Part shown: one piece after another, positions 1-11,621 of the stretch | Numbering within the stretch: the first letter of the stretch is position 1 | Layout of the letters: the number at the start of each line of letters is the position of its first letter | From: Trametes villosa | Lineage: Eukaryota; Basidiomycota; Agaricomycetes; Polyporales; Polyporaceae | Reading direction: 5' to 3' | Assembly (NCBI GenBank): GCA_002964805.2 | Contig: PUDQ02000027.1 | Span: 186,001-250,000 of the forward strand | DNA: 64,000 bases | Program-made: the position numbers and the translations under genes | Notes under the pieces: generated by a model | Databases searched by the model: none | What the model saw: only the letters and a program-made list of their open reading frames with translations | What the model was told of the DNA's origin: nothing

Positions 1-194
1 TCCTATCATCTCGGTGAGTAATGTCTTGTCGCTTCTCGCGAGCGCGTACTACTTACATCTGAGGTGCAGGCGAGCTCGTTAGAGACACTTACGCACCGTG
101 CAGTGTGCGTCCCGGGCCCGCGGAGGAATATATTCATATTCCTGGTGAGTCATATTTTCCATTGCTTCTGCACCAAGCCCTACAAGCCCGACCT

Positions 195-840
195 GCCTCT
201 CATGATCGACACTGCGACCGCCGGTCTGCACGACGTGTGCGTAATTACCTGCTCGACACAATCCGCTCGAACTCGCAAAAGGCCAAAGACGAAGGACCTG
301 TACGCGGCGTGTCGACGCAGGTTGTGATCATGTTCGAGCCGACAGTCCCGATGGACAAGCCGGATAGCACGCTCCAGGACGGCGAGCACAAGTACATCCT
401 CACGTTTGTGGTCTACCAACACTCGTACCTCTTGCCTCGCAAAGGACCTCAAGCGGCCCGTCGACATTAAGGACAAGCGGCTTGGCCAGAAGTTCAACGT
501 CACAATGGTCGGCCAAGAGATCGGCGGCTTCGAGGCATGCAACCGCGTCGTCGAGCCCGTCATGGCTAAGGATGCGTGAGTGCCTGCTCTTTCCCTTCTG
601 GTCAACGCCAATGCAGTTCATCTGACATGTTTATAGTGTCTGCGACGTCAAACCCTGCTCGTTCAACGGCGTGTACCAGCCCTCGCTCCTCGAGACCTTC
701 CCACACGGCAAGATCCTCCTCCTCTCCTACTTCTATAACCCCCTCAGGACCTTCAGCGCGACCTCGCACCCCGTCCGTCACCGTCGGTTGAAGACCGTGT
801 GCGAGAGACCCGCAGATGGGCGTGCGCGACGCACCCACGC
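195..840 (+). pseudogene. GDA1/CD39-type nucleoside diphosphatase relic
   Basis: Pieces of a guanosine/nucleoside-diphosphatase (GDA1_CD39 family, a Golgi lumen enzyme) are readable in order but in several frames. An ATAGL motif lies near 213-228 and NYLLDTIR near 241-264. A degraded glycine-rich STQ motif with FEPT follows at 312-345. GEHKYxLTF then YQHSYL lie near 382-435, and PCSFNGVYQPSL near 652-690. The expected stretch between ATAGL and NYLLDTIR is missing. The glycine-rich residues between LTF and YQHSYL and the conserved segment after YQHSYL are missing too, and a stop follows at about 470. Good similarity ends near 760. Several deletions and frame changes make a working enzyme very unlikely, so this is a truncated pseudogene. 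A sequencing error is unlikely because nearby genes read cleanly. Confidence 0.75.
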
Positions 841-2335
841 GCATTCTACGGTACGTCCAAACTTGTATCCTGTATCCTCATTGAACGATGCCCGACCGTG
901 CTCTTTGGCACGTTATGTCGCGCATTCTGCTGACATTCATAGTCCCACGCCGAAAGGGCAATGCGAGTGCGGTAAGTTCTTCTGGCATGTCGGGATGAGT
1001 GGGCCAGCACTGAGCATCCCACGACGAGCAGCACATACTTGGACTGTTTGACAACGGCAAAGAGGGTGCCAGGGCGAGTGTACCTCACGCATCTTCTTGA
1101 AGACGGGACCCGTGGAAGTGGGAAGATAGGGTGCAGGACGGTAAGCCCCGTATCTGGCTTTTCTCCATTGCGCCGCGCTGATGCACGCACGAGCTACGCA
1201 GCCGCCGTCCTCCCGGCAATGGCAACGGAAGGGGCATCTCGTATCTCGTCCACTCCGAGCGCGGAGCGCGGCTGGTGCTTTCTCCTGAGCACGCATGTGC
1301 TCGCCGGGGACGCTAGTTTGCATGGCGGAAGCCCTCGCTCTTGCGGCGAGCAGGTATGACCGCACCCGCGCACTGTCCAAATCGTCCGCCCGACCCGGCC
1401 CTCGAACTCGTTGCCGTCCCAGGGCCGAGAGAAGCTAAAACGCGCGATGGACATGCACGGCACGCGAGGAACGGGATGGGTGTCCCTTCTCCTTGCGCAG
1501 TCGCGGGTGCTCTCTCTCCCTCTCTCCAGGTGGTAGAAGATGGAAGGTGGGAGATCACCCGGCTGCGCATGATGTGTGCGGGTTGAGCATACACACCCCT
1601 TGGAGGTGCTATGATGGGCGTGCGTCCCAGCCACGGGGAAGTCGCACTAGCTGGGGTGACAGGCATGCACACTATACTGTAGCTCAAAAATGTCTACCAA
1701 AACCTGTCTGCAATATAATCTGTTGGCATCGAAACATAGCTATGCGTCAGACGTCTCTATCTAGTTTACCAAACCCATAGCAAGCTTGACATCCGCATGA
1801 AGCCGTCTGCGCTTGGGCGGACGTTCTGCGTCCGTCCCCCCATCATGTGCTGCAGTTTGCGATGGATCTGGCTTTGCCTTGAAACTAGTCAGCCTCTGTA
1901 AACGCTTGACGCTTGGACCTTTCTCAAACGACTTACCTTGAAGACCTTTCTAGTCCAGCCACCCCGGACGGCTGCCTTGGGGTGCGCAATCTTAGCGCTG
2001 CCCGTCTTATTGCCCCCTCGAGCTATACGGTCCCGGCGGGCGTTGATGCGGTTCACTACAGGTTGGGAGGCGGCAGGGCTGTTCCTGCAAGCAACGGCCC
2101 TGGACGATGTCAATATGAGCGATCAAAACCTTTAGAAGACATGGCAGACTCCTCACATAGCTCCCTTCATACCTGCACGCCCACGCGAAGCCCGGATGGC
2201 TATCCCGCACCATTCGAGTGGCCCAATCGCCACCGTGTTGGTTTCACAGATAATGTACTTGAAGGCATTCACCCGTCTAGACTCGTCATCTGACTTCCAT
2301 ATTCGCGCATCGGCGCTGGCTCCACTGAAAGGCAA
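841..2335. other. Gene-poor stretch with degraded coding-like sequence
   Basis: No intact gene is supported here. Short protein-like runs occur on the plus strand (LFDNGKEG near 1045, REKLKRAMDMHG near 1430) but they change frame, are broken by stops and match no family I recognise. They may continue the decayed neighbourhood that begins with the GDA1 relic. The final 200 bases are the downstream flank of the minus-strand gene that ends at 2336. Confidence 0.4.
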
Positions 2336-4569
2336 TTATAACAAAAGTATAGCATAGGATAATATGCGGACATACGCATCCTCTGACAAGGTTCGAGGGA
2401 GCGGCCGAAGTGTGGTCCAGATGGACTTCTGTGCTTTGACGCTTGCGCAAGTGTAGAGCTTGACCTCGATTTGCGCAGCCTCCTGTTCCTCTGGCGGCAG
2501 AAAGAGCCCACCGTCACACAGGTAGGAATCCTCCAGAGGCATCAGGTTGGTGGGCGCGTCGAGTAGACCTAGATGTGCCATTAGACAGTAGATAAAACAT
2601 GTCGGCCGGCTACTCACCAAGTTGAGCGTATGCACGCGTCAGAGGGTCACACTTGATCGTCTCGACCAGCTCCTCCAGCGGCACTACCTGGATCTTAGGT
2701 GCGCTGACCTGCTGTGAGAAGCCAAACCTTGCTAGTGTCGACAAGTTCTTCTTGGCCGCATTGCGCTCGCACTTCTCTTCTTCAAGTCTCTTGTTATCCT
2801 TGCGCAGCCATTCTTCGGACAACGGTCAAAAGAGTGAATAGAGACAAAAGTCATCAGACTCACCGTTATAGGACAGCTGCAACGCTTCGGCCTCCTCTCT
2901 TGTGGGTGCACAGAACCTGTAGTCGAGCTCGACGTGGACCCGATGCCACTCGTCGTATCCGAAAATAAGGTGGCCCAAGTTCGCGCCGTCGTTGCGCTCG
3001 AACGCGTTCTGAATGTACGATGGCTCGAATACGTCATGCAATGCTATTCCTGTTCCTTTCACGGTGCCGTTGCAGATGGCCTACAATATACGTTAGCATG
3101 AAATCATGCGAGCTGAGGGCGGGTGCATGGCGCGTCACCATATATTGAGTCCAAAAGTCCTTCAGGCGGTTGGAGACGTGGACGTTTTGCTTGCCATGCG
3201 TGGAAAGCCAGCGCATGTACCGGATGCGCTGAGAAAGGGTTGGTGCGAGGGAAAACCCAACATACGCTGATTTCATCAACGCTCTACATGAGTTTGGTCA
3301 GCTAAGAGCAACTAAGAAAAAGCAGGATGCCGCACGGCAAGTCCACATGCGCGCGTCGTGCAAGGACCCAAAACGTTGCGCAGAATCGAGCAACCCGGGA
3401 GGGACACTCGAAGAATTCAGCTATGGTGATGAAGGGGGATAGGCCTGGCAGTGACGATGAGAACATCCACGAATGCGATAGACCTGGCGGGTATACTCAC
3501 CGGCGCGGTGAAATATCTCCTCACTCATGTAGACTCCAACACCGCCCACATGACTGCGCACCCAGTTGATCGCCAACTCCGCGCCTGGAAATTCTTTGCG
3601 CGCCTGAGCAAGGACATCGGACGCGATGCTGTCCAGAAACTCGTCCCAAGCGAGGTAAACATCTGCGTGCCTCAGCCGTAGTGGCTGGCCCTCGGAAATC
3701 CAGTAGGGCTGGGTGAATCGGTGGTTAACCAAGTTGCAATAAGACGGAGTTCGTGACTTACCGTATACAAATTATCCAGACTGAGGAAGGCGACGACATA
3801 GGCGTCGAAGTCGAGCGCAATGCCCACACGAAACTTTCGTGCCTGTAAGGTCAAACATCAGCACACTGAGAACGTCGACTACAGAGCACGTACGTACAGT
3901 AGCGTCCACAAGACATATTTCCTCGTCCCATTGCTGACGTGTGAATATTTGGGCAACGGTATGTGTCTGGAGATGAATCTAGGCAGAGTTGACAGCAAGG
4001 AGGCAGTGTAAGACGACGGACCAGGACTGAGGCTATACTCCTACCTGCAAGGTCATAGGTCCAAGCTCCAGGACCACAGTACGGGGTGTTGTACGAACGG
4101 ACTTGAAGTGGAGCGTTCGCAGTTCGTTAAGAGTCAATGGCGTGCCGGAGCTTGCCTGGGGATAGACGAGTTCTTGAGCACCATTCGTACCGCGAGTTAT
4201 GGTGGCGTCGGGACCGAGGGAATAGACGAGCTCCTGTGAAACACGTAGCTGAGTAGGCGTGGGTTCGTCCACCTTTGTTGCTGCCAGAGTCTCTGCTTTC
4301 GTAGGGTCGGCCCATAGCTTTTGTAGATATAGTGGTGTGCTTCGAGTTTTGGAGATGCAGTCCCACCACCGTTGGATAGTGTGTGCACTGCCGACCACCT
4401 CGGTATACTCCGGCATAGCCCTAGTAGCGTTGTGTACGAAGTAAGCAATAGAACGACGGAATATTGAGAAATGAGCTGGCACAGGCGTGAGGAAGCCGTC
4501 AAGCATGAGCTCGATCGCGTCGAACTCGATCGCGTCGGACGCGCTCACGTGCAGTAGAGTAGCGCTCAT
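2336..4569 (-). CDS. Conserved-looking hypothetical protein, eight exons
   Basis: I do not recognise the family. Eight exons on the minus strand (4569-4045, 3978-3898, 3842-3762, 3708-3501, 3266-3139, 3080-2864, 2812-2618, 2568-2336) have good GT-AG borders and join into a 555-codon frame starting MSATLL. Every internal stop falls in an intron, so the gene is probably expressed. The protein looks soluble: no signal peptide or membrane segment is visible. A charged, probably helical stretch (EEWLRKDNKRLEEEKCERN) starts the seventh exon. The middle carries a well-formed segment reading RVGIALDFDAYVVAF. It sits between pseudogene relics, so it may belong to an accessory region. The exon model is strong; the function is unknown. 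Confidence 0.7.
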
Positions 4570-5470
4570 GTCATTGCCAACGGATGCTACAGGCTATCGA
4601 TTTCTGCGAGAACCTCTGCTCTGCAATAGAATTTGTATGCAGTCCCGGGCCCTGTATTGGATACTCAATGGATCCTGCACGTTGTGAAGCTTGCTAATTT
4701 ATGCCTCGGTTTCTAGCAGACATGGTTCTCATCAGTGAACATATTGGCATACGCGCTAAAATATTTTCGGCGCTTCCTGACATGACGCCTAACGGATGCA
4801 TACGCGTCCTTCGAGTTCCTCTACCCTTCTTCCATCCTCCTATCATGTCCTGCCTGCTCCGTTCATGGCCCTGCCTATGATCTGTCGTCATGCAAGACTT
4901 ACTACACCCACCCACTATCTAGCCGGCAGAGCTCAAGCCAATACCGGAACCTGAGGTCTTCGCCGGGCTGACGGCACGAACTAGTGCCCACACTTGTGTT
5001 ACTTTACTACTGGGGGCTCGACTGCGACGCGCATCGGACGACGTCTGGACAGATTCCCTCAAGGACAAGATAGGATGGTCGAGTACAGGGACGGCAGGCA
5101 GGCTCACCCCATACACCTACGGCGGGTTCGCCATGACCGGCTCGCACGGACAGGGAGGAGCTCGATGTACCGGTACGTTTCCTCGTTTCCTGCTCTTACC
5201 TCTCTAACAGACTCTCAACTCTTTGTTGAAGAATGTGGCAAGCTCAATGTGCTACGAGTGTCGCAGTCGCGCGGCGACAGCAGCAGCTCCCCTGTGAGCC
5301 GCTGCAGGAGGCCCATCACGACTTCGGAGAGCTCTTCGCCCGTCAAACCGACCCCGCGCTAACACAGTTACGTGCTATCCGCCGCGACACCTCTGGTTTC
5401 ACGTCGCCCACTTCCTCTTACCACTACACGACGTCGCCTGCACCTCAGGCTTCTTCTGACTTCGGCTATC
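4570..5470. other. Intergenic, no gene recognised
   Basis: This is the upstream flank of the minus-strand gene starting at 4569, followed by plus-strand sequence with short broken frames. A run reading YTYGGFAMTGSHGQGG near 5110-5160 is protein-like but has no partner exon and I cannot place it. Part may be the eroded front half of the oxidoreductase relic downstream. Confidence 0.4.
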
Positions 5471-5474
5471 GGCG

Positions 5475-6028
5475 CGGGGTGAACTCGAAAGTCGCGCGCG
5501 TACGAACGCGACTCTGCATACAGCATACAGCGCGAACAAGAGTACGCGGCCCGACTGCCCTGCTTCCCCGTCCGCGCTCAAGACCGGGCCGTACGGGCGG
5601 TGCGTGTATGAGTTGTACGAGTGCGACAAGGACGTGTGCGACAGGTATCCCCCTCCCCCAAATCCTCAGAAACCCAAAACAGCGCGCTGACACCGCGCCC
5701 CGCAGGTCGTAAACCTCTAGTTCTCGAGCGGCACCACCGCGTCGTTCACGATGGTCACGCAGACGACGCTCATCTGCGAGCGGCAGACGCGCCTGCACCT
5801 CGCGTTCGGCGGCATCGTGGGCGACAAGATGGCGTTCACCGCGACGGACTGGCGCACGCGTAAGAGCACGCGCCACGTCCCGGTGACCTCGGGCTCGGCG
5901 CGGACGTCGAGGACGTGCTCCGCAGCCACCTCGCGGTGTTCGCGACGGAGAAGAGCCGGCGCGAGGGCGTCCTGGTGGACTGCGTGCAGTTCGAGAAGGA
6001 GGTGCGGGAGAAGTACGGGCAGCTGTGA
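5475..6028 (+). pseudogene. Gfo/Idh/MocA-type oxidoreductase relic (C-terminal part)
   Basis: The C-terminal region of a fungal NAD(P)-dependent Gfo/Idh/MocA oxidoreductase can be read in pieces: KTGPYGRCVYE near 5583, then an intron with intact GT-AG borders (about 5645-5705), then QVVNL, FSSGTTASFTMV and ERQTRLH to about 5800. GDKMAFTATDWRTRK runs to 5865. The tail reads DVEDVLRSHLAVFATEKSRREG to a stop at 6026-6028. A TAG stop interrupts the frame at about 5721, inside QVVNL-FSSG. The usual segment between the TRK motif and the DVEDVL motif is shortened, with a frame change near 5885. The NAD-binding N-terminal half was not found. Premature stop, internal deletion and missing front make this a pseudogene. 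Confidence 0.75.
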
Positions 6029-6685
6029 CTCTGAGAGCGGTTTGTGCAATTTTGTGCTTTGATGGCGACGCAAGGGGAGAGAGAGGTGAGCGGTGTCCTG
6101 CATCAGGTCGGGGCGGCCAGTACTTATTGCCGTCTTCTCCTCCGAGCAGCATTGCTAGCAAGGGCGCGGGGTGCCACGACGGTCTCCCTCGCGCCCTCAA
6201 TCATTTTCGAGCACGGAAACGAACAGAATCCCGCCGCGCTCACATTCGCATGCCCGTAATCACGAGACCCAATCAGCGGGTGCCCACTGCGGGTGAACAC
6301 ACGGCTGCTCAAGATCGAGCCGAGTCGACGGGACGTCGGAGGAATACATCGGGATACATACACCAATCAGCGCACGACGCGCGTCGGAGGGCGCGACGGG
6401 GAGGCTAATACGTACAAACCCCCCCTCCTCACCCTCCGAAATCGCAACTTGCGGACGAGCCCCAGCAACATCTCTACCTCCATCCTCTCCTCCTCATCCG
6501 GTAAGGACGGCCCTTTGTCCTCACCACCCCTGACCGGGGAGCTCAATGGATGTCTCAAGGGCGCCCTCACGCCCGCGGTGCTGGAGAACAGCAACAGTCA
6601 CGGAAGCTATCTCTCGATGTACCCCTCCATCGGCACGACGGTGCGCTCAGCGCAGAAGCCACCGCTGTATCCGCATCCTCCACGC
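6029..6685. other. Intergenic between two relics
   Basis: No gene is supported. The open frames here are short, lack splice-compatible partners and have the composition of GC-rich noncoding DNA. Confidence 0.4.
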
Positions 6686-7165
6686 TGAACGGCACCGCGA
6701 CCGCGTCGCTCTCCTACTTCTCGGACGAGCTCATCCACTCGGTGTCGCACCCCAGCCAGGCGCAGCTCGAGCGCCCGAGCCCGGACCCGTCCAAGTCCAA
6801 GTACGCGGTCACGTTCGTGCAGGACCCGGTCCCGCTACCGTGCCTGCTCGTGAACATCGGGTCGGGCATGTCAATCGTGAGGGTGAACGAGGACGGGTCG
6901 TTTGAGCGTGTCAGTGGCACGAGTTGGGGCGGCACGCTCTGGGGGATGCTCAGTCTGCGTCTGCTTACCCCTGCAACAACGTTCGATGGTGGTTAGTGTT
7001 ACTCGTGCGTCTTGTGCGGGCCCTCCTGATACACGTTACAGAGATGCTTGTGCTTTCGGAGAAGGGTGATTACGAGGCGGTAGACATGCTCGTCGGCGAT
7101 ATCTACGGTTCGGACTACAGCAAGCTCGGCCTCAAGTCCATCTCCTTTCGGTATTCCTCAATCAT
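6686..7165 (+). pseudogene. Type II pantothenate kinase fragment
   Basis: A middle piece of a eukaryotic (fumble-type) pantothenate kinase, which phosphorylates pantothenate in the first step of CoA synthesis. Readable motifs are SHPSQAQL (about 6748), LLVNIGSGMSIVRVNEDGSF (about 6845-6905), ERVSGTSWGGTLWGMLSL (to 6958) and LLTPATTFD. An intact-looking intron (about 6989-7041) follows, then EMLVLSEKGDY and DMLVGDIYGSDYSKLGLKS to about 7140. The glycine-rich motif has lost one Gly compared with the usual GGGTLWG, and an extra Arg lies in LSL-R-LLT. The N-terminal nucleotide-binding start and everything after LGLKS are absent. The sequence then becomes unrelated, so this is a truncated, non-functional copy. 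Confidence 0.75.
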
Positions 7166-8230
7166 CGATACCCGATTAGCCAGCTGACGCTTCCAAGCAC
7201 GACCATAGACGGGCCGTGGACGGCAAGCTTGCAGCTTTGCGGGCGTCGCACCAGCGCCACGTCACCCGGTACTTGCTCCGTACAACGTCGTGCTGGAGGC
7301 GTTCTGCTACCGGTCGTCGAGACGCGCTGCTCGTGCTGCCACTGTGCGGGAAGGTCATGAGCGTGACACGGTACGTCACTACCTCAATGTCTGGGTGCAG
7401 GGAGGCGGCATCCCTTGCCTACACCCTCCCTTGCTGCGACCTCAACGCTAACTTGGCGTGGATATCGTAGTGGAACATCGACGTCGTGCTCACCTCGCAC
7501 ATCATCGGCCCCTCTGCCCCCTCAAGACGCTCCGTAACCACCAGATCACTGCGAACTGGGTGATGCGTACCGCTCCCTGCGGGGCGCCGTGCTACGGGAG
7601 CTGTCCGAGGTGAAGGCGCGGGAGCCCATCTCGGAGGGGCAGGAAGCGCAAGCGTTTGAGCATCAAGGTGTGAGTCTCCCGGCGGCTCAGACTCGCAGGA
7701 TTAGCAAAAAGCAGAGTATTCTACGATGCAGGGAGGAGTTACGCCCGTGAACCTTAACGTTCCGCGCTCCGCCTTACACCAGTTCATCCACTCTACTATG
7801 TCTTTCACGCGGATCAGTAATGTGCACTATTCATTCCTACTCCCAGAGCGGCGCAACTCTAAGGCCAAGACGAACGGCATGGCAGTCGTGATAAGCCTGT
7901 CCTCAGACGCTGCGAGCGGGCGGGCAGTCATTAGGCGCCTATATCATTCCCCCTGCGAGACGAGCGCCTAAATGCTATCGTGTGTGTGCGATGGCGTCGT
8001 GTGTGCGAATTATTTATTGTACACTTTGAACGGCATAGACGCCGTGGCAGTGGCCAGCACACCTTGTCCTCACGACTCGACGACCCCGACGACCCGCAGA
8101 ACGCGCCCCCCGGCGAGCACGACGCCGCCTACGACTTAGCGACCAACGAAAACGAGGGTGGTGCAGAGAGGCGCCCCAGCACAAGCCGCTTCTGAGAATA
8201 GCAGCCAAGGCTCCCGAGTCCGAATTCGCG
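7166..8230. other. Degraded coding-like sequence, no intact gene
   Basis: Two protein-like runs, APYNVVLEAFCYR near 7275 and ITANWVMRTAP near 7545, lie in different frames with stops between them. They look like remains of another decayed gene of unknown identity. The rest (about 7680-8230) contains no supportable gene and includes the upstream region of the GH17 gene. Confidence 0.35.
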
Positions 8231-10410
8231 ATGCCGCCCTGGAGCCGGGACACGCCCACGCGGGGGTCTGGTTCAGCCAGCCCCGACGCGGCCACTTACT
8301 CCCTCCTCCCCGTCAGTCCCTCTTCTGCCCAGTCCCTTGTTCGTTCTTAACCCCCCCGCTCACCGCCCCGACTGCTGCGCAGCCCCCCCACCGTCTCTCC
8401 ACCGCCGACGACCCCTACAACCTCTCGCTCTCCGCGCGGAACAGCCCGAGCCCGCTCTCCACGCCCGCCCTCGAGTCCCGCGACTCCTACGTGCACGTCG
8501 ACCACCCCGCGCCGTACTCGGACGTCCCCAACATGCCCATCAACCAGAACCAGGGGTACTCGAACGTCGAGAGCCCGTATGGCAATGCCGCGTACAGCAG
8601 CAGCCAGTGGCTCGAGAAGGAGCAGTCCCGCAACAAGCGGTCAAAGTGGATCGTAAGCCCCTTTCTCTTCTTCGCCCTCTTCTCCCGCCACCGCGACGCG
8701 CGAGCAGAAGCTGAGCGCCTCCGAAGGTGATTGGCTCGCTCGTGGCCGTCCTGGGCCTGATTGCCATCGGTGTCGGCGTCGGCGTGACCGTCGCGAAGAA
8801 CCACAAGTCGAGCAGCAGCACCAGCAACCGCTCTGCGAACTCTTCAGGCTCTTCGGTCGTCTCTCAGTCCGACCCGAACGACCCGAGCACGTTCGCGCTC
8901 GACTCCCGCCTCAAGAAGTCCTTCTATGGCATTGCGTACACCCCGGAGGGCTCGCAGCTCCCGGAGTGCGGCAACTCGCTCGGTGCGTCCCCCTGACCGG
9001 CGTGGACGTTGTGAGCTGCGGTGCTAACTTTATGTGCTCCAGACCAAGTCATTACGGACATTCAGGTACGCCAGGCTGAGCCCGCGTGTGGAGCCGAGTT
9101 TCACTGATCCGGCGCGTTTTCCATTAACGACTCGCAGCTTATGTCGCAGCTCACCACGGTATGTTTACGTTGTGCCGCTTTCGCTCGTCGGGCTGTTTTG
9201 ACCCTAATGCTGTGCACCAGCAAATCCGTCTGTATGGCGCTGATTGCAACCAAACCGCGCTCGTGGTAAGTAGTTAATCAGGAAGTCGCATAGACTCAAC
9301 ATACTGATTAGTTCGGTTCGTAGCTTGAGGCAATCAAGCAGACCAAGGTCGACATGAGCGTGTGGCTGGGCAACTACCCCATCCCCACAGACCCTGCTCC
9401 GTATGAGAGGCAGCGTGATGCAATTATCGACGCGCTCAAGACGTATGGCGCGGACCATGTCGCTGGCATCACCGTCGGAAACGAGTTCATGCTCAAGTAT
9501 GTGCCCGTCATGCACGGCCCTCATCACTATATGCTCACCTCACACCCTCTCGCAGCTACCTGAACGCGAACGGCGGCACCGTGCCGAACAGCGACATTGG
9601 AAACGCGGGCGCGCAGCTGCTGATCTCGAACATCACCGACATGCGCACGTCCGTCGCCGCACTGAACCTGGGCAAGACGATCCCGATCGGGACGGCGGAC
9701 GCGGGCAGCTACTTCAACAACGAGGTGCTCGCGGCGGTCGACTACGGCATGTCGAACATCCACGCGTGGTTCGCGAACGTGTCGATCGACCAGTCCGCGG
9801 GCTGGGTGAACGAGTTCTTCCAGGAGAACAACGTGCAGGTCGCGCAGTCGCTCTCGAACAAGCCCGAGATGTTCATCGCCGAGACGGGCTGGCCGACGGT
9901 GAGTGGCGTGGTGGATGCGGTGGGGGTGATGGGAACTGACGGGATGGGTTGTTGTGTAGGCGTCCAAGGACGTGAGCAACGAGAGCAACGGGCCGTCGAC
10001 TGCGTCTACTGCTAACCTCCAGGTATGCCACACCCAAACCTTTTGATGCATGGGCGCGTTACTAACGGTTATATAGACTTTCCTCGACACCTTTGTCTGC
10101 CAAGCTAACACGAACGGCACCAAGTACTTCTTCTTCGAGGTGCGTCTGTCCTCTTGTGTCCCTTTCTACTTTGATATTAACGGTCCCTGCAGTACTTCGA
10201 TGAGACTTGGAAGGACGCGCAGTTCGGCGGTGTCGAGGTGAGAGCCCCTGATCCTGTTGCGCCCCTCGGTTGCTAACATTTGCCTTCTAGGGTTACTGGG
10301 GCTTGTTCAACTCTAAGTACGTCGCTGTTTACTTCACCTGCACAATCCCAGCTGACTAAATGCGTACCTGCAGCCGCACTCTCAAGGACATCACGATACC
10401 CAGCTGCTAA
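8231..10410 (+). CDS. GH17 beta-1,3-glucanase family protein, membrane-anchored
   Basis: A cell-wall glycoside hydrolase of family GH17 (endo-beta-1,3-glucanase or glucanosyltransferase type). Thirteen exons, several tiny (21-45 nt), join to 481 residues with no frame error. Order: a Ser/Pro-rich cytosolic N-terminus, one transmembrane segment at about residues 118-139 (start VIGSLVAVLGLIAIGVGVGV), a Ser-rich stem, then the GH17 barrel beginning near KKSFYGIAYTP. The catalytic pair is visible: the acid/base Glu in TVGNE and the nucleophile Glu in AETGWPT. The end is GYWGLFNSN, RTLKD and a final Cys. A type II topology, with the barrel outside the membrane or in the wall, follows from the layout. 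I chose ATG 8231 because it opens a short exon that splices in frame at 8311/8383; upstream in-frame sequence is broken. The exact linkage specificity cannot be read. Confidence 0.9.
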
Positions 10411-11621
10411 GCCCCGGCCTAGCGCATCCTTCCCTCACCGCCCGCGATACCTCACACCTGCATCTAATCTGAACTTTTTCATTCGCATGGAACACTTTAC
10501 GACCCCGCTTCGCGCACGGACGCTTCTTCTTATGACCCGCTTCGCTTCATGTCGTATCGTATTTCTCTTGAACTTCGTAGGATTTCCGCACTTACTTGCC
10601 TCTTGTCTGTCTCATCTTGTCTATTCTCAGACTACTCCTGCCCGCGCGTCCCCATACGCGCGTGTGGCGTCCACTCCTTTCTGCACGACCCGCATTCGCT
10701 CACGCGGTGCGCCCTGGGACAGTTCTATCGTCTATGTTACATCGGTGTAGTCGTAGCACGGGTACAGCGTCCCCGCAGGCGTCGGTGATCTAATGGACGG
10801 TCTTCCTCTGACACTACCCTTCTGCCGATGCGTTCTCCATCCTGGCGCGATGGGCGCACCGCTGGCTCTCTCCAACGTCAAGCATTCCACCGACACCACG
10901 GACGCGCTCATCCGCGAAGACGATCGTCGACAGTTCGGCTTGGACGTTTGGAGAACATCCGCCGCCTACGACAAGAATGGAGCGGTTATGGAGGTGAGTA
11001 CTGGTGGGCGACGTCACTGCAGGATACCTGCCAGGGAAAATACCTGTGGACGGCAAAGCCCCCGCGACCCGCACCATGCAACATTGGCCCGTGAATTACC
11101 AGGAGTTGGGCGTGGAGCTCCTGGCGTCGCTCCCCGCCGGCGCGCTAGTGTTTACACGCATGCGTGATCTGTAAGTCCTGTGAATGTTTTGCTTTCGGTG
11201 AAGCTGAGAATGCGTTGCGGTGTTGCGCGACGACATGTTCGGCCTCCCCGGCCTCGGTCTGGACACATACATGCCCGCAAACATTGGACTCCGGAGCCTG
11301 GCCCCCCAGGGCCCTCCCCGGCTTGCTCGCTGCCGACGGTCCGCCGACCCCGGCGGCCTCCGCCACGTGCCGCCCCGATCTGCCGGTGAGGGAGCGCCTG
11401 ATCTCCCGCAATTAAGGGCGCCATCTCTCCCCTATCAGATAAGATGCCAGGCACGCCAAGGGTCCGACGACCGTCTGCACCGCTGCGTGAACCTTTCCTC
11501 GACCAAAACTTCTGCAACCGCGCCTCGACCACACATCATATATATACCGCAATGCGTGCGTGTGGTATTCCCCGGCCCCTCCATCACTCCCGCTCTCTGT
11601 CCGTCAACTCAAACAGAGACC
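10411..11621. other. Intergenic with possible coding remnant
   Basis: 10,411-10,790 is the presumed 3' flank of the GH17 gene. From about 10,850 to 11,420 there are protein-like runs on the plus strand (SNVKHSTDTTDALIREDDRR, LGVELLASLPAGALVFTRMR, DDMFGLPGLGLDTYMPAN). Their frames do not join through clear splice sites, and I recognise no family. I read it as a probable decayed gene. 11,500-11,621 is the promoter side of the MFS gene, with a TATA-like atatatata at about 11,540. Confidence 0.4.

Noticed and set aside
5466..6200. 244-codon minus-strand frame over the oxidoreductase relic
   Set aside because: Antisense shadow. The plus-strand motifs explain the locus, and the minus frame has no protein-like pattern.
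10280..10750. 156-codon plus-strand frame at the end of the GH17 gene
   Set aside because: It runs through the last introns and the 3' flank of the GH17 gene, where exon phases demand a different frame.
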